DNA of 64,000 nucleotides from Vombatus ursinus (GCF_900497805.2 NW_020954556.1:58594237-58658236); one strand, 5' to 3'. Counted from the stretch's first letter, positions 52,541-63,434 are shown. Notes: a model not told the origin generated them from the sequence alone. Program-made: numbers and translations.

Positions 52541-53045
52541 AAGCCAGCAAAGCTTCCGGAGCTAGGTAGTGACCTTCAGTGGAAGGGAAGGAATCTAGGT
52601 CATACAGAAAATTCCTATTACAATTGAGAAGAGCTTAACTTGCCTTTCTCTTAAAGCAATGGCTCTCTAGTCAGTTTGTTTGTTTTACTTCTCCCCCTCC
52701 TCCAGGTGCATACCCTTCGGCCGTCTCAATTCACATATAGTGAAATTTCTTTTGCACTTCTAAAAAGGTCAGGTCACTTAAAGAAAAAGGACTCTGTGAG
52801 CCCAGAGAAAAGCTCTGCTAGAAGGTAGCAGAAGATATGATCAGGAAACTGGGCTCAGATCTGGGGAAGCTGGAAGCCATTGTTCCATTTGAGTGTTAAC
52901 TCTTGAGCCAAGTGTGCTGCCTTTCATAGATAGCATCATGATGCTTTAAAAAACATATGGCTGAATTAGCGCTCAAATGGGGTCTGTGAAACCACCCTGA
53001 AATTGAAAATCCTAGAAAATATCTACAGCCGTTCCGCTTTGGTCA
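52541..53045. other. Unassigned stretch
   Basis: No family or coding signal recognised. Confidence 0.4.
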
Positions 53046-53049
53046 TTAC

Positions 53050-53170
53050 CACCAAAAATGCTTACTATGCTTTTGTCTAGGACATTATGCTGGGTACTGA
53101 GGATATAAAGATGCATAAGATACAGTTATTGCCCTTGGTTGGACTTCCAGTGGAGTGCAGGTTGAATACT
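53050..53170 (-). mobile_element. L2 3' end
   Basis: ATGCTGGGTACTGAGGATAT; strongly diverged. Confidence 0.55.
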
Positions 53171-53179
53171 TCAAAAAAT

Positions 53180-53290
53180 AAAGACGCATTCAAACCTATG
53201 AAATAGCACAAAGCAAACAGAACTGGAAGAATATAGTACATGTTAACTACAGGAAAAAGCAAATGAAAATGAATAGATGAAAAATCCTGA
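53180..53290 (+). mobile_element. Possible L1 3' UTR fragment
   Basis: GCACAAAGCAAACAGAACTG then GAAGAATATAGTACATG resembles the marsupial L1 3' UTR stretch about 300 bases before the poly-A. Confidence 0.35.
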
Positions 53291-53684
53291 AGATGCAGAA
53301 GGAGTAACCGAAATACTGCTATGCTACTTCCTTTGTTGGAATTAGGCAAATACTCAAATTAGAGCCGTGATCTCATCAAGTAGGGAGTTCCCTCCAACAA
53401 TGTATGTTGCCTGTGGCGCATCCATGCTTGTCTATCCTATATAAGGCTTGTTCAGATCTCACTATGGGCGATGCGTCCAATATGTTGTAAGTCCTCATTC
53501 CTCCTTTTCTCTTGACATACAGAAGGTACCAGTGAGCACTAAATGTAATTAACTTATTCACCATTGCTAAACGAGTTTGGTTGTTGTATTGATGTTCAGT
53601 GTACATCTTTTAATAAAACATTTTTAAAAGCACTCAGACAGCCTTTGGCAAAAACCAAAGGAGGGTTATAAGTAATATAGGAGA
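53291..53684. other. Unassigned stretch
   Basis: Contains CpG-bearing text (GGCGCATCC at 53415 and GGCGATGCGTCC at 53468) unusual for the area. No family recognised. Confidence 0.35.
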
Positions 53685-54600
53685 TCAATCAATCAGAAAG
53701 CATTATAAAGCGTCTATAATGTGTCAGGTACTGTTCCAAATGAGAAGGCTCAAAGGAAGCAGGGATCACTGAGGCCTGAAACAGTAAGAGAAGACCTTAT
53801 AGAGGAAAGATTTAAAGTGGGTCCTGATGGAAGAGCAGGATTTAGGCAAGAAAAGTAAGAAGGGTATTCCCAAAAAGGGGTCAAAACTAGCAAAAATGAA
53901 GAGATAGAGATGAGGGTATCAGGCGACTCTCTGGTGTACAACAAAAGATTCATTTTGGGCAGAAGTTATTAACATGGGATCAATGAACTTTTTTTTCAAT
54001 ATTTTGATAACTGTATTTCAATATAATTTACTTTCTTAATATTCCTATGCATTTTATTTTATGGATTTTTAAAAGTAATTCTGAGAAGGGCTCAGCAGAC
54101 TTCGCCAGAATGCCCAAGAGTTCCACAACACAAAGCAGGTTAAGAACTCCTACTTTAGGGAATCAGAAGAAGATAATTTGGAGGGGAACACAAACTTGTG
54201 CACAAGCAGACTATGAAAAGTCTTGAATGCCAAAGCAGAAAGTTTGGACTTTATCCCTGCAAGGTAATATGGAGCCATCAAAGGTTTTTGAGCAAAGCAG
54301 TGAATATCAAACCCAAGAGTCAGATGGCAATAAGTTACATAAGATCGAGAAAAGGTGGCCCAGAACTCTGGGCAAATCCATAAGGTTGGGGACAGGGCAT
54401 AGGAATAAGGCCAATGATGAGTTATCCTAGGGACAGATGGTTGGAGATTAAAGTCTGCTGGTAGGTAAGACCTAGGATGTCTGAAGAGAAAAGGGATGGT
54501 GGTGGGGTAAAGAAAAACAGGTTGTGACTCCTATTAGCACAAGAGTTAAAGTATGTCCAAGGTCCAGGGTTCTATGCAAGTATTTAAGTAGGAGCAGAGC
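53685..54600 (-). mobile_element. L2 LINE split by hAT
   Basis: L2 antisense from AAGCATTATAAAGCGTCTAT to about 53951, then from 54161: CTATGAAAAGTCTTGAATGC, ATGGAGCCATCAAAGGTTTT. Confidence 0.7.
53960..54152 (-). mobile_element. hAT-like non-autonomous transposon
   Basis: Third copy of the family at 29.3 and 35.6 kb, reversed: TTGATAACTGTATTTCAATA and the end GCAGGTTAAGAACTCCTA. Octamers ATTTTGGG (53952-53959) and CTTTAGGG (54153-54160) agree at 6 of 8. Confidence 0.7.
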
Positions 54601-54728
54601 AGATAGAGGAACAAGTGGGTGAATAACAGTGTTGAGGGATCAGGCAGAAGATACCAATGAGAGAAATTAATATTATACTATTATATTAAGAACTAATTGT
54701 TATTTTGTGATCCATCCTTTTCCTTTTA

Positions 54729-55280
54729 GATCTGTTAAAACCCAACTCCTGAAAAGGTCAGTCAGACTCTGAAGGGCTTGGCTGAGTAAGATTACTCTTA
54801 GCTCCTAAGGCACAGGCTCGTTAACTAAGTGAGTGAGACTCCACCCAACTGGGAGACCTAATTTCTGTTTAGAATATGAACAGAATCCAGTCTGGATGAG
54901 TTTTGTCTGGGGGAAGATCCCCTAGTCCTTGATCCCCTCCATTTGAGTTTAGGGCAGACCAGTTTATGAAGGAGAAAACTAGCTGGAGAAGTCCTAATGG
55001 AGATATCTTCACCTGGCCAGATGCCTTTCAACTGCTAAGTCTCATGATCAAGCCACATTTTCAGCAGGATAAACTGAAGACTTTTAGCCCACCTCCTCAT
55101 TAGATGTCCACCAACTAGGATTGATTTTCATTTGTCAGGGGAATTCTCTTTCAGAAGGGATTTAAGGCATTTCAGGGTCTCCTTTGATTACTAAGAGAAA
55201 TTACTGGCCATTAATTTATTGATAACCCAGATAGCCTAATTACCCAGAAACTGCTTCTCTAGGTTTTTATTCGTCACAGT
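54729..55280 (+). mobile_element. Probable ERV-L-type LTR, old
   Basis: About 550 bp from TGTTAAAACC to a terminal GTCACA. Immediately after it (55282-55301) lies TTGGTGACCACAAAGGGATT, similar at 14 of 20 positions to a tRNA-Leu primer-binding site as used by ERV-L. Little else of an internal region is visible. Worn, so probably ancient. The left boundary is less certain than the right. Confidence 0.4.
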
Positions 55281-55487
55281 TGGTGACCACAAAGGGATTC
55301 AAACCCTCAGTTCTTGCTACAGGAAAACAGATTCAGGGACAGAGCCTGACATGCCGGAATCTGGGGATAAGGCCCAGGGGAACTACATGATTACTGCTAT
55401 ATATTACATCGACGTGATGTTTCACAACTTTCAAAGTGTTTTCAAATGAGGAAAATGAGGTTGTGTTTCCCCTCACTTAACTCCCCA

Positions 55488-55530
55488 AATGAATGAAAGG
55501 ACACTTATTAAGTGTGCTAAGCACTGTGCT
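55488..55530 (-). mobile_element. L2 terminus stub
   Basis: CACTTATTAAGTGTGCTAAG then CACTGTGCTTG. Confidence 0.5.
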
Positions 55531-55589
55531 TGTATATTCATACATGTACACATATGTACTTACACATGTTAAGATGGGACATAGGCATA

Positions 55590-55742
55590 CTTTGTCTCCT
55601 CCATGGAATTCTCTCATCTTGAGGGCTAGGGTTGTTTCATTTCTTTTGTTCTTTCTTTTTTTCTTTTTTTTTTAATTCTATGAACCTAACAGAATGCCTA
55701 TCACATAAAAGGTATTTAATAAATGCTTGTTTATTGATTTTT
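55590..55742 (+). mobile_element. L2 3' end
   Basis: CATCTTGAGGGCTAGGGTTG, AATGCCTATCACATAAAAGG, AATAAATGCTTG. Confidence 0.75.
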
Positions 55743-55954
55743 AAAGTGACAAAGTCTCAAAGCTAATAAGTGGTGGAGCTGGGACTAGAAACCAATTCTT
55801 GTCATTTTAATGTTCTTTCTACTACAATATATGACCATTAACAAACACAAGGCAGGGACGTAATCAGGAGGAAATTGGAATGGAAAGAGTAGAAATCAAG
55901 AGAATGAAAATGCTAAGGGATTAGCAGCAAAACTGACTCAATGCTGATACTTTC

Positions 55955-56375
55955 CCTGATGCAGTCTATGTTCCAGTCAAACTGTCCTCCATGATGCTTC
56001 CTGCACCCCTTCCATTTGCCACCTGTACACCTTTGCAGAAGCTGCTGTACCCCAGCATGGGCCTGGAATGCTCCCCCTCATTATTTCCACCTCTTAGAAT
56101 CCCTTATTCCCTTCTAGGCTCAAATCAAGAGCTACCACTTTCAAGAGACCTCTCCCAAGTCCCCAACTTTTTAGTGTTCCTTGTTCCCCAAATTCATTTG
56201 TATTTATTTTCCATATATTTGTGTATCTTGTTGTTTTCAAAGAGGACCAGTAACAGCATGGAGTGATGTCTAAGCACATGCAGTTTGCTCTCTCCTCCCT
56301 CAAACTGAATGTGAGCTCCTTGAAGGTAGGGATTATTTAGGCTTTGTTACTTAGGACAGTTATCTGCCACATTGT
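55955..56375 (+). mobile_element. L2 3' region split by a short insertion
   Basis: GGGCCTGGAATGCTCCCCCT, CTCTTAGAATCCCTTATTCC, then after 56300 GAGCTCCTTGAAGGTAGGGA. Confidence 0.8.
56231..56290 (+). mobile_element. Fragment of the unclassified retroposon
   Basis: TTTTCAAAGAGGACCAGTAA and GGAGTGATGTCTAAGCACAT match the head of the element at 60384-60941. Confidence 0.55.
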
Positions 56376-56477
56376 AGTTAGTTAATTCTGGAAATGAATT
56401 GATGCTGAGCCCCTGAGTTGTTGAAAGCCTTGGTCAATTCAGAGATTAGGTAATCACAAATTGCAGTTGATTAATCC

Positions 56478-56665
56478 TTCCTGGGCAAGTCACTTAACCA
56501 CTGTTTGCCTCCATTTCCTCAACTGTAAAATGAGGTTAATATAGCCCCTACCTCATAGAGTTGTTGTGAAGATCAAATGAGATATTGGTAAAAACAAACA
56601 AACAAAAATACTTAGTATGGTGCCTGGTATATAGTAGATACTATATAAATACTTATCCTCTCCTG
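56478..56665 (+). mobile_element. MIR/THER1 SINE
   Basis: GGGCAAGTCACTTAACCACT, ACCTCATAGAGTTGTTGTGA, GTATGGTGCCTGGTATATAG. Confidence 0.8.
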
Positions 56666-56974
56666 TCACCCCCATCCTTGTTGGTAATGACTCTTCTGGC
56701 TGAATACAGAAATACACATTCCTTTTTAAGCCTTTTAACATGGATGTACTGGATTATTAACCAATACATTCATAAGGACAGGCAGAAATTAAACTATTCT
56801 TCACATGATTCTTTCCCACCCACCAACCTAGTCTCCCGAAACCTATCTGCATCTATATCCCAATAGCTATGCTGTCTTCCTACCCAAATCATTCTGTGAC
56901 ACCAACTTCTCCTTTATCCTGCGCTTTGGATAGCATGACCCTACATGGCATGACCACATTCAGACTCAACAATA
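56666..56974. other. Unassigned stretch
   Basis: No family recognised. Confidence 0.35.
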
Positions 56975-57055
56975 ACAGCATACACTGGTATAGGACACTT
57001 AACTTTTCAATGTGTTTTCAATAATATTTCAGACAATCCTCACTGCGGTAAGCTG
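56975..57055 (-). mobile_element. MIR fragment
   Basis: CAATGTGTTTTCAATAATAT and CAGACAATCCTCACTG. Confidence 0.5.
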
Positions 57056-57129
57056 GGAAGCTAATCCAGTTTAACCCAAACTATTTCAAACTAAACCATG
57101 TTTTGGAAGGCCAGTTATTAAATATTTAA

Positions 57130-57310
57130 TCAGTCAATTCAACAACTTCATATTTAGTGTCTACTATATGTAAAGAACTATGCAAGAGTGAATATAACAG
57201 TCTCTAACCTCAAGGAGCTCATAATCTAGGTGGGGGTGATGAGCCAGGAATCCAAATAATATAATCCAAATTAAAATAGGATAAGCAGCCAGGAGAAAGT
57301 TCTGTGAGAG
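57130..57310 (-). mobile_element. L2 3' end
   Basis: GTGTCTACTATATGTAAAGA, CCTCAAGGAGCTCATAATCT. Confidence 0.7.
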
Positions 57311-58185
57311 GTATGAGCCCTAGAAATGGTAGCCTTCTCTCTTTTAGCCTTGACTCCCTTCTTATCTGGACCAATGGCTCTGTACCACAAGTCAAGATGA
57401 GTAGCTCAAAGAGTCAGTGTGATAGTAGAGAGCGTAAAAGTTATCTGAAAGTCAAATTTATTTATGAAAAATCACCTATTGGAATGAAAGGGAGAGCTTT
57501 TGATACTCGTCTCTTCTCCTCGAACTACTGCTCCACGTTGTCATCATTGTCCCCCTCTCATGAGTTTCCTCTTCAGAAGCAATCTGTGTGCTAATCACTA
57601 CCACAGCCTATAGCCTCATACTGCTTTTGGGTGACCACAACCAGCAGAGCACAAACACATCTCAAACATGTTCTCACATTCTGTACTCCTAGTCAGCCAT
57701 GCAGCTGATCTCCAGAAAATTACCATACATGTTGAGAAACATTATAAACAATGAGTCTTGGGACAGTTTGTGTTGGCAAGCATATACAATTGCAAATATT
57801 TGGGGGGAAAAATGGCAAAGGGAATGACTGATTCACCGAAGAAGGGGATTCCATTCTTTTAGTAAAACATAACATCTCCAAGGGTTCTTAACTCTGGCTC
57901 CCTGCCCTGCCCTTTCCTTTTCAAAGGAAAGTCGGGTAATGGAAGTGGTTTCAAGAATAGCATCACCAACCTCAAAATCAGCATATGCTTTGTGCAAAAA
58001 GACAGATGTTACATTGTGATGTGGAAATCCACGAGGAAGGTCTATGAGCCTGTCAGAGGTACTCTTATTAGCCACTGGTCCTCACTCACTCCCAATGTCC
58101 TATCACTATGGTACCTTTTTTCCAGGCCCAGTCACCCTCTCATTTTGGCCCTGGTTAATTCCAATTCATTTCAATTCAGCAAATA
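57311..58185. other. Unassigned stretch
   Basis: Nearly 0.9 kb without a recognised family. Plus frame 57304-57594 (96 codons) and minus frame 57833-58075 (80 codons) have no motif; both are likely chance. Confidence 0.4.
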
Positions 58186-58189
58186 TTTA

Positions 58190-58258
58190 AGTACCCAGGG
58201 CTTAGCACAATGCCTAGCACATAGTAGGCACTTAATAAATGTTTGTTGATTGATTGGT
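58190..58258 (+). mobile_element. L2 terminus
   Basis: AATGCCTAGCACATAGTAGG, AATAAATGTTTGTTGATTG. Confidence 0.8.
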
Positions 58259-58345
58259 TACTCACTAAGTGCCCTGCACTGTGGATAGCTATAGAAATAA
58301 AGATAAAAAGTATCACAGCTCTTGCCCTCTGAGAGCTTAAACTCT
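58258..58345 (-). mobile_element. L2 3' end, tail to tail
   Basis: TAAGTGCCCTGCACTGTGGA and CTCTGAGAGCTTAAACTCTA, abutting the plus copy at its terminus. Confidence 0.65.
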
Positions 58346-58654
58346 ACCGGAGGAGGGAAAGGGAGTGATACAACATACACACAGATAATAATAATATAAG
58401 ATGGGGGGGATAATGGGGAGAAAGTGGAGACCCAGGCAAAGTATAGTAGAATAACCTAAGGAATGAGAGAACACCCTTGGAAAGGGAAATAACAAGTTAC
58501 TACAGAGGAGCTCATGTTCCTCATACTGAAACCATTTTTTTTTTTAGTTATCTGTGTCAACCATCATCAGAGTTTATGGACTCTGAAGTCTCTTACTTTG
58601 GGGCTTGAGGTCAAACCAGTTACTATGCCACTGTCAACTCAACTCAACTGGAAA

Positions 58655-58775
58655 CATATTCATCAAGTGCCTACTACATGTAAGGTTCTGAAGTCAACGA
58701 GCATTTATTAAACACCTACTCTATACCAGGGACTATGCCAGGCACTAGTGATGTAAATACAGTTTCTATTGGGGA
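58655..58775 (-). mobile_element. L2 3' ends, two stubs
   Basis: AAGTGCCTACTACATGTAAG at 58666 and GAGCATTTATTAAACACCTA at 58699, in tandem. Confidence 0.65.
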
Positions 58776-59164
58776 TCTTTCCCCCCAATCCCAGCCTTCT
58801 CCTCTTGCCAGAGTCTAGCAGGATCTCCCTTCCCCTCCCCCTAACCTTGTAGCCAACACTCTTGTCTCTTTTTTTCCTCCTAGTTGGATAGCCAAACCCC
58901 CACCTACCTGGAACAGAAAGAAGATAGGAGCACCTGTCTCACTCCAATCCTTGGCATTCTTCCCTTACCAATGGTTGTGTGCCTGGTACCCTCCAGCCTC
59001 AGAACTGTGGGGCAAACAAGCTCATAACATAATCTTGATGAACCTAGAGTCACCAAATGGAGGACCAGTGGGCCTTACCATCTGCCCTGTCAATGCACTC
59101 TAAGGTTGGCTGGGCCTTGTCATCTACCCTCTTGCTGAAACCTAAGGACTATGGGCCCTTTTCA
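58776..59164. other. Unassigned stretch with paired motif
   Basis: Reads GGGCCTTACCATCTGCCC near 59069 and GGGCCTTGTCATCTACCC near 59113, a local duplication about 45 bases apart, running into an L2 end. Possibly an L2-tailed element not known to me. Confidence 0.35.
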
Positions 59165-59262
59165 TGTTATATCCCCCAATTAGAATGTGGGTTCCCTCAG
59201 AGTAAGCCTGGTCTTGTTTTTCTTCATATTTCCCCAGCACTTAGCACAGGGTTAATAAACTT
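59165..59262 (+). mobile_element. L2 3' end
   Basis: CAATTAGAATGTGGGTTCCC, CAGCACTTAGCACAGGG, AATAAA. Confidence 0.75.
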
Positions 59263-59284
59263 TTTCACTTATTCTTTCACTCAT

Positions 59285-59765
59285 TTGTTTAAATACAAAA
59301 GGAAATAGTTCTTGCCCTCAAGGATCTTACCTTTGATTGCCTGTAGGGAGAGATGCAAATACAAAGGGATTTTTCAGGAGCCTTCATTAACCACAGAGAG
59401 AATCAGGAAATGCTTCTAACAAAATAGTCCCCATCCTCAAACAATTTACATTATACTAGAGGAAATATCATAATAATATATTCGTTATTCTTTCAGTGGT
59501 CTCTGATTCTTCACGACTCCATTTGGGGTTTCCTTGGCAAAGATACTGGAGTGGTTTGCCATTTCTTTCTCCAGATCATTTTTATAGATGAGGAAACTGA
59601 GGTAAAAAGGGTTTAGTGACTTGCCCAGGGTCACACAGCTAGTTAGTGTCTGAGACTGGATTTGAACTCAGGAAGATGAGTCTTCCTGATTCCAGGCCCA
59701 CATACAAGTAAAATATAAGTTGATTTGAAGAAAGAGAAAACACAAACAGGTAGAGGGATGGGTTT
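59285..59765 (-). mobile_element. L2 split by a long SINE
   Basis: CTTGCCCTCAAGGATCTTAC at 59311, resuming at 59700 with CATACAAGTAAAATATAAGT. Confidence 0.55.
59481..59699 (-). mobile_element. Long RTE-tailed SINE, head truncated
   Basis: CTCCATTTGGGGTTTCCTTG to CTTCCTGATTCCAGGCCC; the tRNA-like head is missing. Confidence 0.87.
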
Positions 59766-60244
59766 TCTCTAGCACATGGAGTACCTTTGCAATTTTTACA
59801 GAAGCTGTGGATGCTAATAGCAGTGAAAAAGCCTTGGGAAGAGCTATAACTAGCCTGGGGAAGCTGCCAGTAGAGGTGAAGTGGGTGGTAAAGGGAGGGG
59901 CTTCCTCTAGGTAACCTCTGCTGGCCTGTACCTGCTGTGTGATGGGACCACACCTGGCCACTACTTTCACTGCTTATTACCATGGCCTTTCTCTTGTGAG
60001 ATGCAGTATTAGGGCTCCAAACTCCTTGTGGAGGCATGAGCAGGACTCTCGGAGGCATAGGTCACGTGACATCTTATCTCAGATCGTCCTCTGTCATCCC
60101 ACTACATCACCTCCCATCTACCCCGACCCCCTCTCTCCCAATTATACTGAATTTTCCCCTGCCATAAGAATTCCAGGTTACAAAGGGGGACCTAGAATGC
60201 TAAGGGGTGGAACATAGTATAGGCAAAAAGAAATAAAGTGAAAT
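59766..60244. other. Unassigned stretch
   Basis: No family recognised; frames of 92-139 codons overlap the SINE or lack motifs. Confidence 0.4.
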
Positions 60245-60990
60245 AGGGAAGTATCACAGCACTAAGGAACAAGCGCTGATTCTGTAGTCAGGGGACCTGA
60301 GTTCAAGTTCTACCTCTGAGGCTAACTGTGCGATCTTGTTCAAGTCACTTCCCCTTCTTCCTTTGTCAAATGAGAGGGCTAGACTGATGTTTGTGCTTCA
60401 TTTCAAAGAGAACCAAAGACATCACTGGGTGATATCTTGACTCCAGCATGAATTGGATTTCAGTGAGGCAGAGTTGCACAAAGTCAGCCTCACTCTCTCT
60501 TCCAGAATCATTGAAGTCCAGGCACGAGACAAAAATGAGGATGGCTGGTGATGGCACAGGATGCAGTGGGTAACCTTGGCATCTTCAGTGTCTGACCAAG
60601 CTCTAAGTGCTCCACAGCACCTGCTCTGGCTGCCTTCATGGCCATTGGAACAAATTGTTCTCATCTGCCCATTCAGCCAAGAGAGGTCGTCACATGCTTA
60701 GGGTAGACATCCCCTCAACTCACCAACAGTTTTGACACCCATCAGTTACTTTCAACCTGGTTTAGCCCATCTGCCAAGATGGTTTTAGGGGCATGGCCAC
60801 TGCACATGCTACAGCTTTTTGGAGTCACAGGTGAGAGCTGGGTGAAAGGTGGACACCAAAGGTAGATGAGCAGCCCTAAAAAGGGCTTGGCAATCCCCCA
60901 CACCAGAGGTGCTAGTCTTCCTTGAACTCCCCATATGCCTCAGAGGGCTAGATTAGATAACCTATAAAGTCCCTTCCAACCCTAGGTAGG
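60245..60990 (+). mobile_element. MIR3/THER2 SINE split by a retroposon
   Basis: GGGGACCTGAGTTCAAGTTC and CTTGTTCAAGTCACTTCCCC to 60383; the tail ATAACCTATAAAGTCCCTTC resumes at 60957. Confidence 0.8.
60384..60941 (+). mobile_element. Unclassified retroposon with target duplication
   Basis: About 558 bp inserted in MIR3, flanked by perfect AGAGGGCTAGA (60373-60383, 60942-60952). Internal text such as GAATTGGATTTCAGTGAGGC and GCAGTGGGTAACCTTGGCAT recurs in marsupial DNA as far as I recall, but I cannot name the family. No coding frame. A head fragment recurs at 56231-56290. Confidence 0.6.
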
Positions 60991-60999
60991 GAGGAAACA

Positions 61000-61300
61000 A
61001 GCATTTATTAAGTACCTACTATATGCCAAGTATCATGGTAAGCATTCTGCAAATACTATCTCATTTGAGAATATTTGATAATAGTGATTGATAACATTGA
61101 AAGATTACCTCATTTGATTCTCACAACAACCCTGGGAGTCGGGTATTATCATTATCACCAATTTATAGGGGAGGAAACTGAGACAAGTAGGAGTTAAGTG
61201 ACTTGCTAAGGTTCACATGGCCAGTAAACCTCTGGGGCTGGATCTGAACTTGTCTTTCTGCCTTCAGGCCTAGCCTTCTATGCATTGGGCAGCCTAGCTG
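61000..61300 (-). mobile_element. MIR/THER1 SINE, full length
   Basis: AGTACCTACTATATGCCAAG, CTCATTTGATTCTCACAACA, GAGTTAAGTGACTTGCTAAG and the head complement GCAGCCTAGCTGCCTCC. A short duplication of CTCATTTGA text lies at 61060-61115. Confidence 0.8.
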
Positions 61301-61309
61301 CCTCCAGAT

Positions 61310-61835
61310 CTGTAATCAGGTCTGTAATGGAAGGTTGGGGTCAGGTTGGCAAGTGTTTTAAATGGCCAGTTGAGAAGTTCATATTTTATTCTAGAGGCAA
61401 ATTTTTTTTTAAACAGGACAGTGATACTGGCAGTCATATGCCTTCAAAAGATAATTTTGACATTTATGTGAAGAATGCAAGCAGAGAGACCAATGGGGGT
61501 GGGGCAGGAGGGACCGCGGTTGTTGCAATGGTCCAGGCAACATACTATGAAAATCCAAACCAAATTAATGGCCAAGTGAATGGAGAAAGAGCCAGTTATA
61601 AAAAGTGTTATGGAAGTACAATGGACAAAAATTGGTAACTGATTGGATAGAGTGAGGGCCAGGGAGAAAGAAGGACATTGAGTTTGCGAAACTGGAATGA
61701 AGGCGGTGCCCTTAATAGGTGTAAGAAAATTTGGAGGAGGGGCAGGTTTTTTTGGGGGGAGGCATTTGAATTCTGTTTGGGCATGTTGAATTTGAGATGC
61801 CCAGTGGCAACTCTCTAGGGTATTTATCATGTATT
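61310..61835 (-). mobile_element. L2 LINE, internal part
   Basis: TTGCAATGGTCCAGGCAACA, GGCAACTGATTGGAT-like text at 61634, AGGAGGGGCAGGTTTTTTTG and TGAATTTGAGATGCCCAGTG, antisense to the L2 polymerase region. Confidence 0.75.
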
Positions 61836-61879
61836 ATTTTATGCCGTACTTATATATGAACATGTCCTTTCTCTTAACT

Positions 61880-62400
61880 AGATGACACATGCCAGGCATT
61901 GAAGATGCCATGAGGCTCAACAGTAAAGGAAAAACAGCTGTATGCCCAAGGCTGAGGGAGAACACAGCTGCCAATTATTCCCCAGGCCTATTTAAGGGCA
62001 TTAGGCAGCAGTAGCCGCAGGGCTGGTGTTGGTTATAAGTGGTTGGAAACCAGCCTGGGGTGTGGCTAAGAAAGGAACAGAGACAGAGAGCCAGTGTCTG
62101 AGTAAGGGGCAAGTTTGGTGTGAGAGTAAGTAAATACAGGGGAAAGTATGGTAGTGATTCAGGGAGCTGAGAGAGAACATGGAATGAGAGAAATATACAG
62201 AGGAGAGTGGCCAAGTCAGGAAGCTGTTATGTGCCAGCCTGACTCCCCAGAGCTGATAAGCCCTGACTGTGGGAGACGAAGCCCTGAGCTGAGAAAGAAA
62301 ATACGGAAGTTAAGGTGGTGGACTGAGTGCTACTGTCTTGGAGGAATCCCCCTGAATAAACAAGGAGACCAGCCAGACTGAAGAAGGGCATTTGTGTTAG
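61880..62400 (+). mobile_element. Possible LTR, plus orientation
   Basis: A TATA-like CCTATTTAAGGG at 61985-61996 and an AATAAA at 62355-62360 (in CCTGAATAAACAAGG), with LTR-like composition. It sits between two L2 pieces. Ends and target duplication are not resolved. Confidence 0.35.
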
Positions 62401-62530
62401 GGAATATTGAAAAATAAGGTTAAATTGGTAGAGCAAAGCCAGATTATGAAGGACGTAGATACCCAGGCTGAGGAACTGAGATGTGAGGAAAAAGGCAACA
62501 GGGAGTTATCATAGGTTCTTAAGTATCAGT
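62400..62530 (-). mobile_element. L2 fragment
   Basis: GCAAAGCCAGATTATGAAGG and a diverged GGCAACAGGGAGTTATCA. Confidence 0.5.
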
Positions 62531-62639
62531 GAGAGTATTCAAGATGAATTGGAACATTCTGGCAAGTTGTACCAAATCCGAGTTTTCTAAATCTCATGTT
62601 GGTTCCCTATTTTCCTCCTCAACTTTTAATTTCTCATCC

Positions 62640-62850
62640 TCACCTGATTCTGCCTTTGGCTATATTTACCTCTTTATTTCCAACTCTCCTGCTCACATCC
62701 CTTTTTATTTTTTTCCTCGCATGACTCTTTCTGTCCTTTTCCTAGTCTTAATTTTTTCACATTTTTTAAAGCTGCCCCTCCTCCTTAGAACACCTTCCCA
62801 CTCATTTCTTATCTCATGAGCCATCTCTTCCAGCTCTTAAAAATTCCTGT
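62640..62850 (+). mobile_element. Weak L2-like region
   Basis: GAACACCTTCCCACTCATTT and pyrimidine-rich text. Weak. Confidence 0.35.
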
Positions 62851-63007
62851 CCAATTGTTAGGAGAAACTTTATTAAAGATACCTTAGAACTTCAAACTTG
62901 GACAGAATCATTGTTGGTACCCTAATCTTGCTCTGTAGTCTCAATTACAAAACTATGTCTAGAAGGATTATAAAAAAAAAAAATGTTATTGATGGGGGAG
63001 GGGGAAT

Positions 63008-63207
63008 GAGAATCATAGGGTCGTAGATTTAGAGCTGAGATCATTTAATTAAGTTCCTTTATTTTATGGGTGAAGAAACTGAGACCCAGAGAGGTTAAGT
63101 GACTGGCTCAGAGTCCAACAGCTAGTAAATACCTAAGGTGGGATTTTAACCTAGGTCTTCCTGACTCATACTCCAATATTTTCTCCATTATGCTGTAACG
63201 CCTAGAA
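63008..63207 (-). mobile_element. MIR3/THER2 SINE
   Basis: GAATCATAGGGTCGTAGATT tail, GAGAGGTTAAGTGACTGGCT body, CTCCATTATGCTGTAACGCC head complement. Confidence 0.8.
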
Positions 63208-63434
63208 ATGACCATAATAGCATATGAATTTAACTATATCATGAAATAGTGGTATATTCTAGTACTTTTATAGGTTAAATAAACGTATGTGGACTAAATT
63301 GGGAATCTAACTACTACTTATAACATTATTTCTATGAGAAAACACCCTGAGTTCTAAGCAATTTACTTACAAATAGATTTGTGGAACATATCCTTTTCAT
63401 AAGTTGGGGACTACTTTGGCAAAAATCTCTGCCA

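Larger units (their letters stand above)
55385..55835 (-). mobile_element. MIR split by L2
   Basis: AACTTTCAAAGTGTTTTCAA at 55427, and AGCTAATAAGTGGTGGAGCT at 55761, with L2 between. Confidence 0.6.

Noticed and set aside
59639-60058. 139-codon minus-strand frame
   Set aside because: Its C-terminal part is antisense SINE and no domain is visible.
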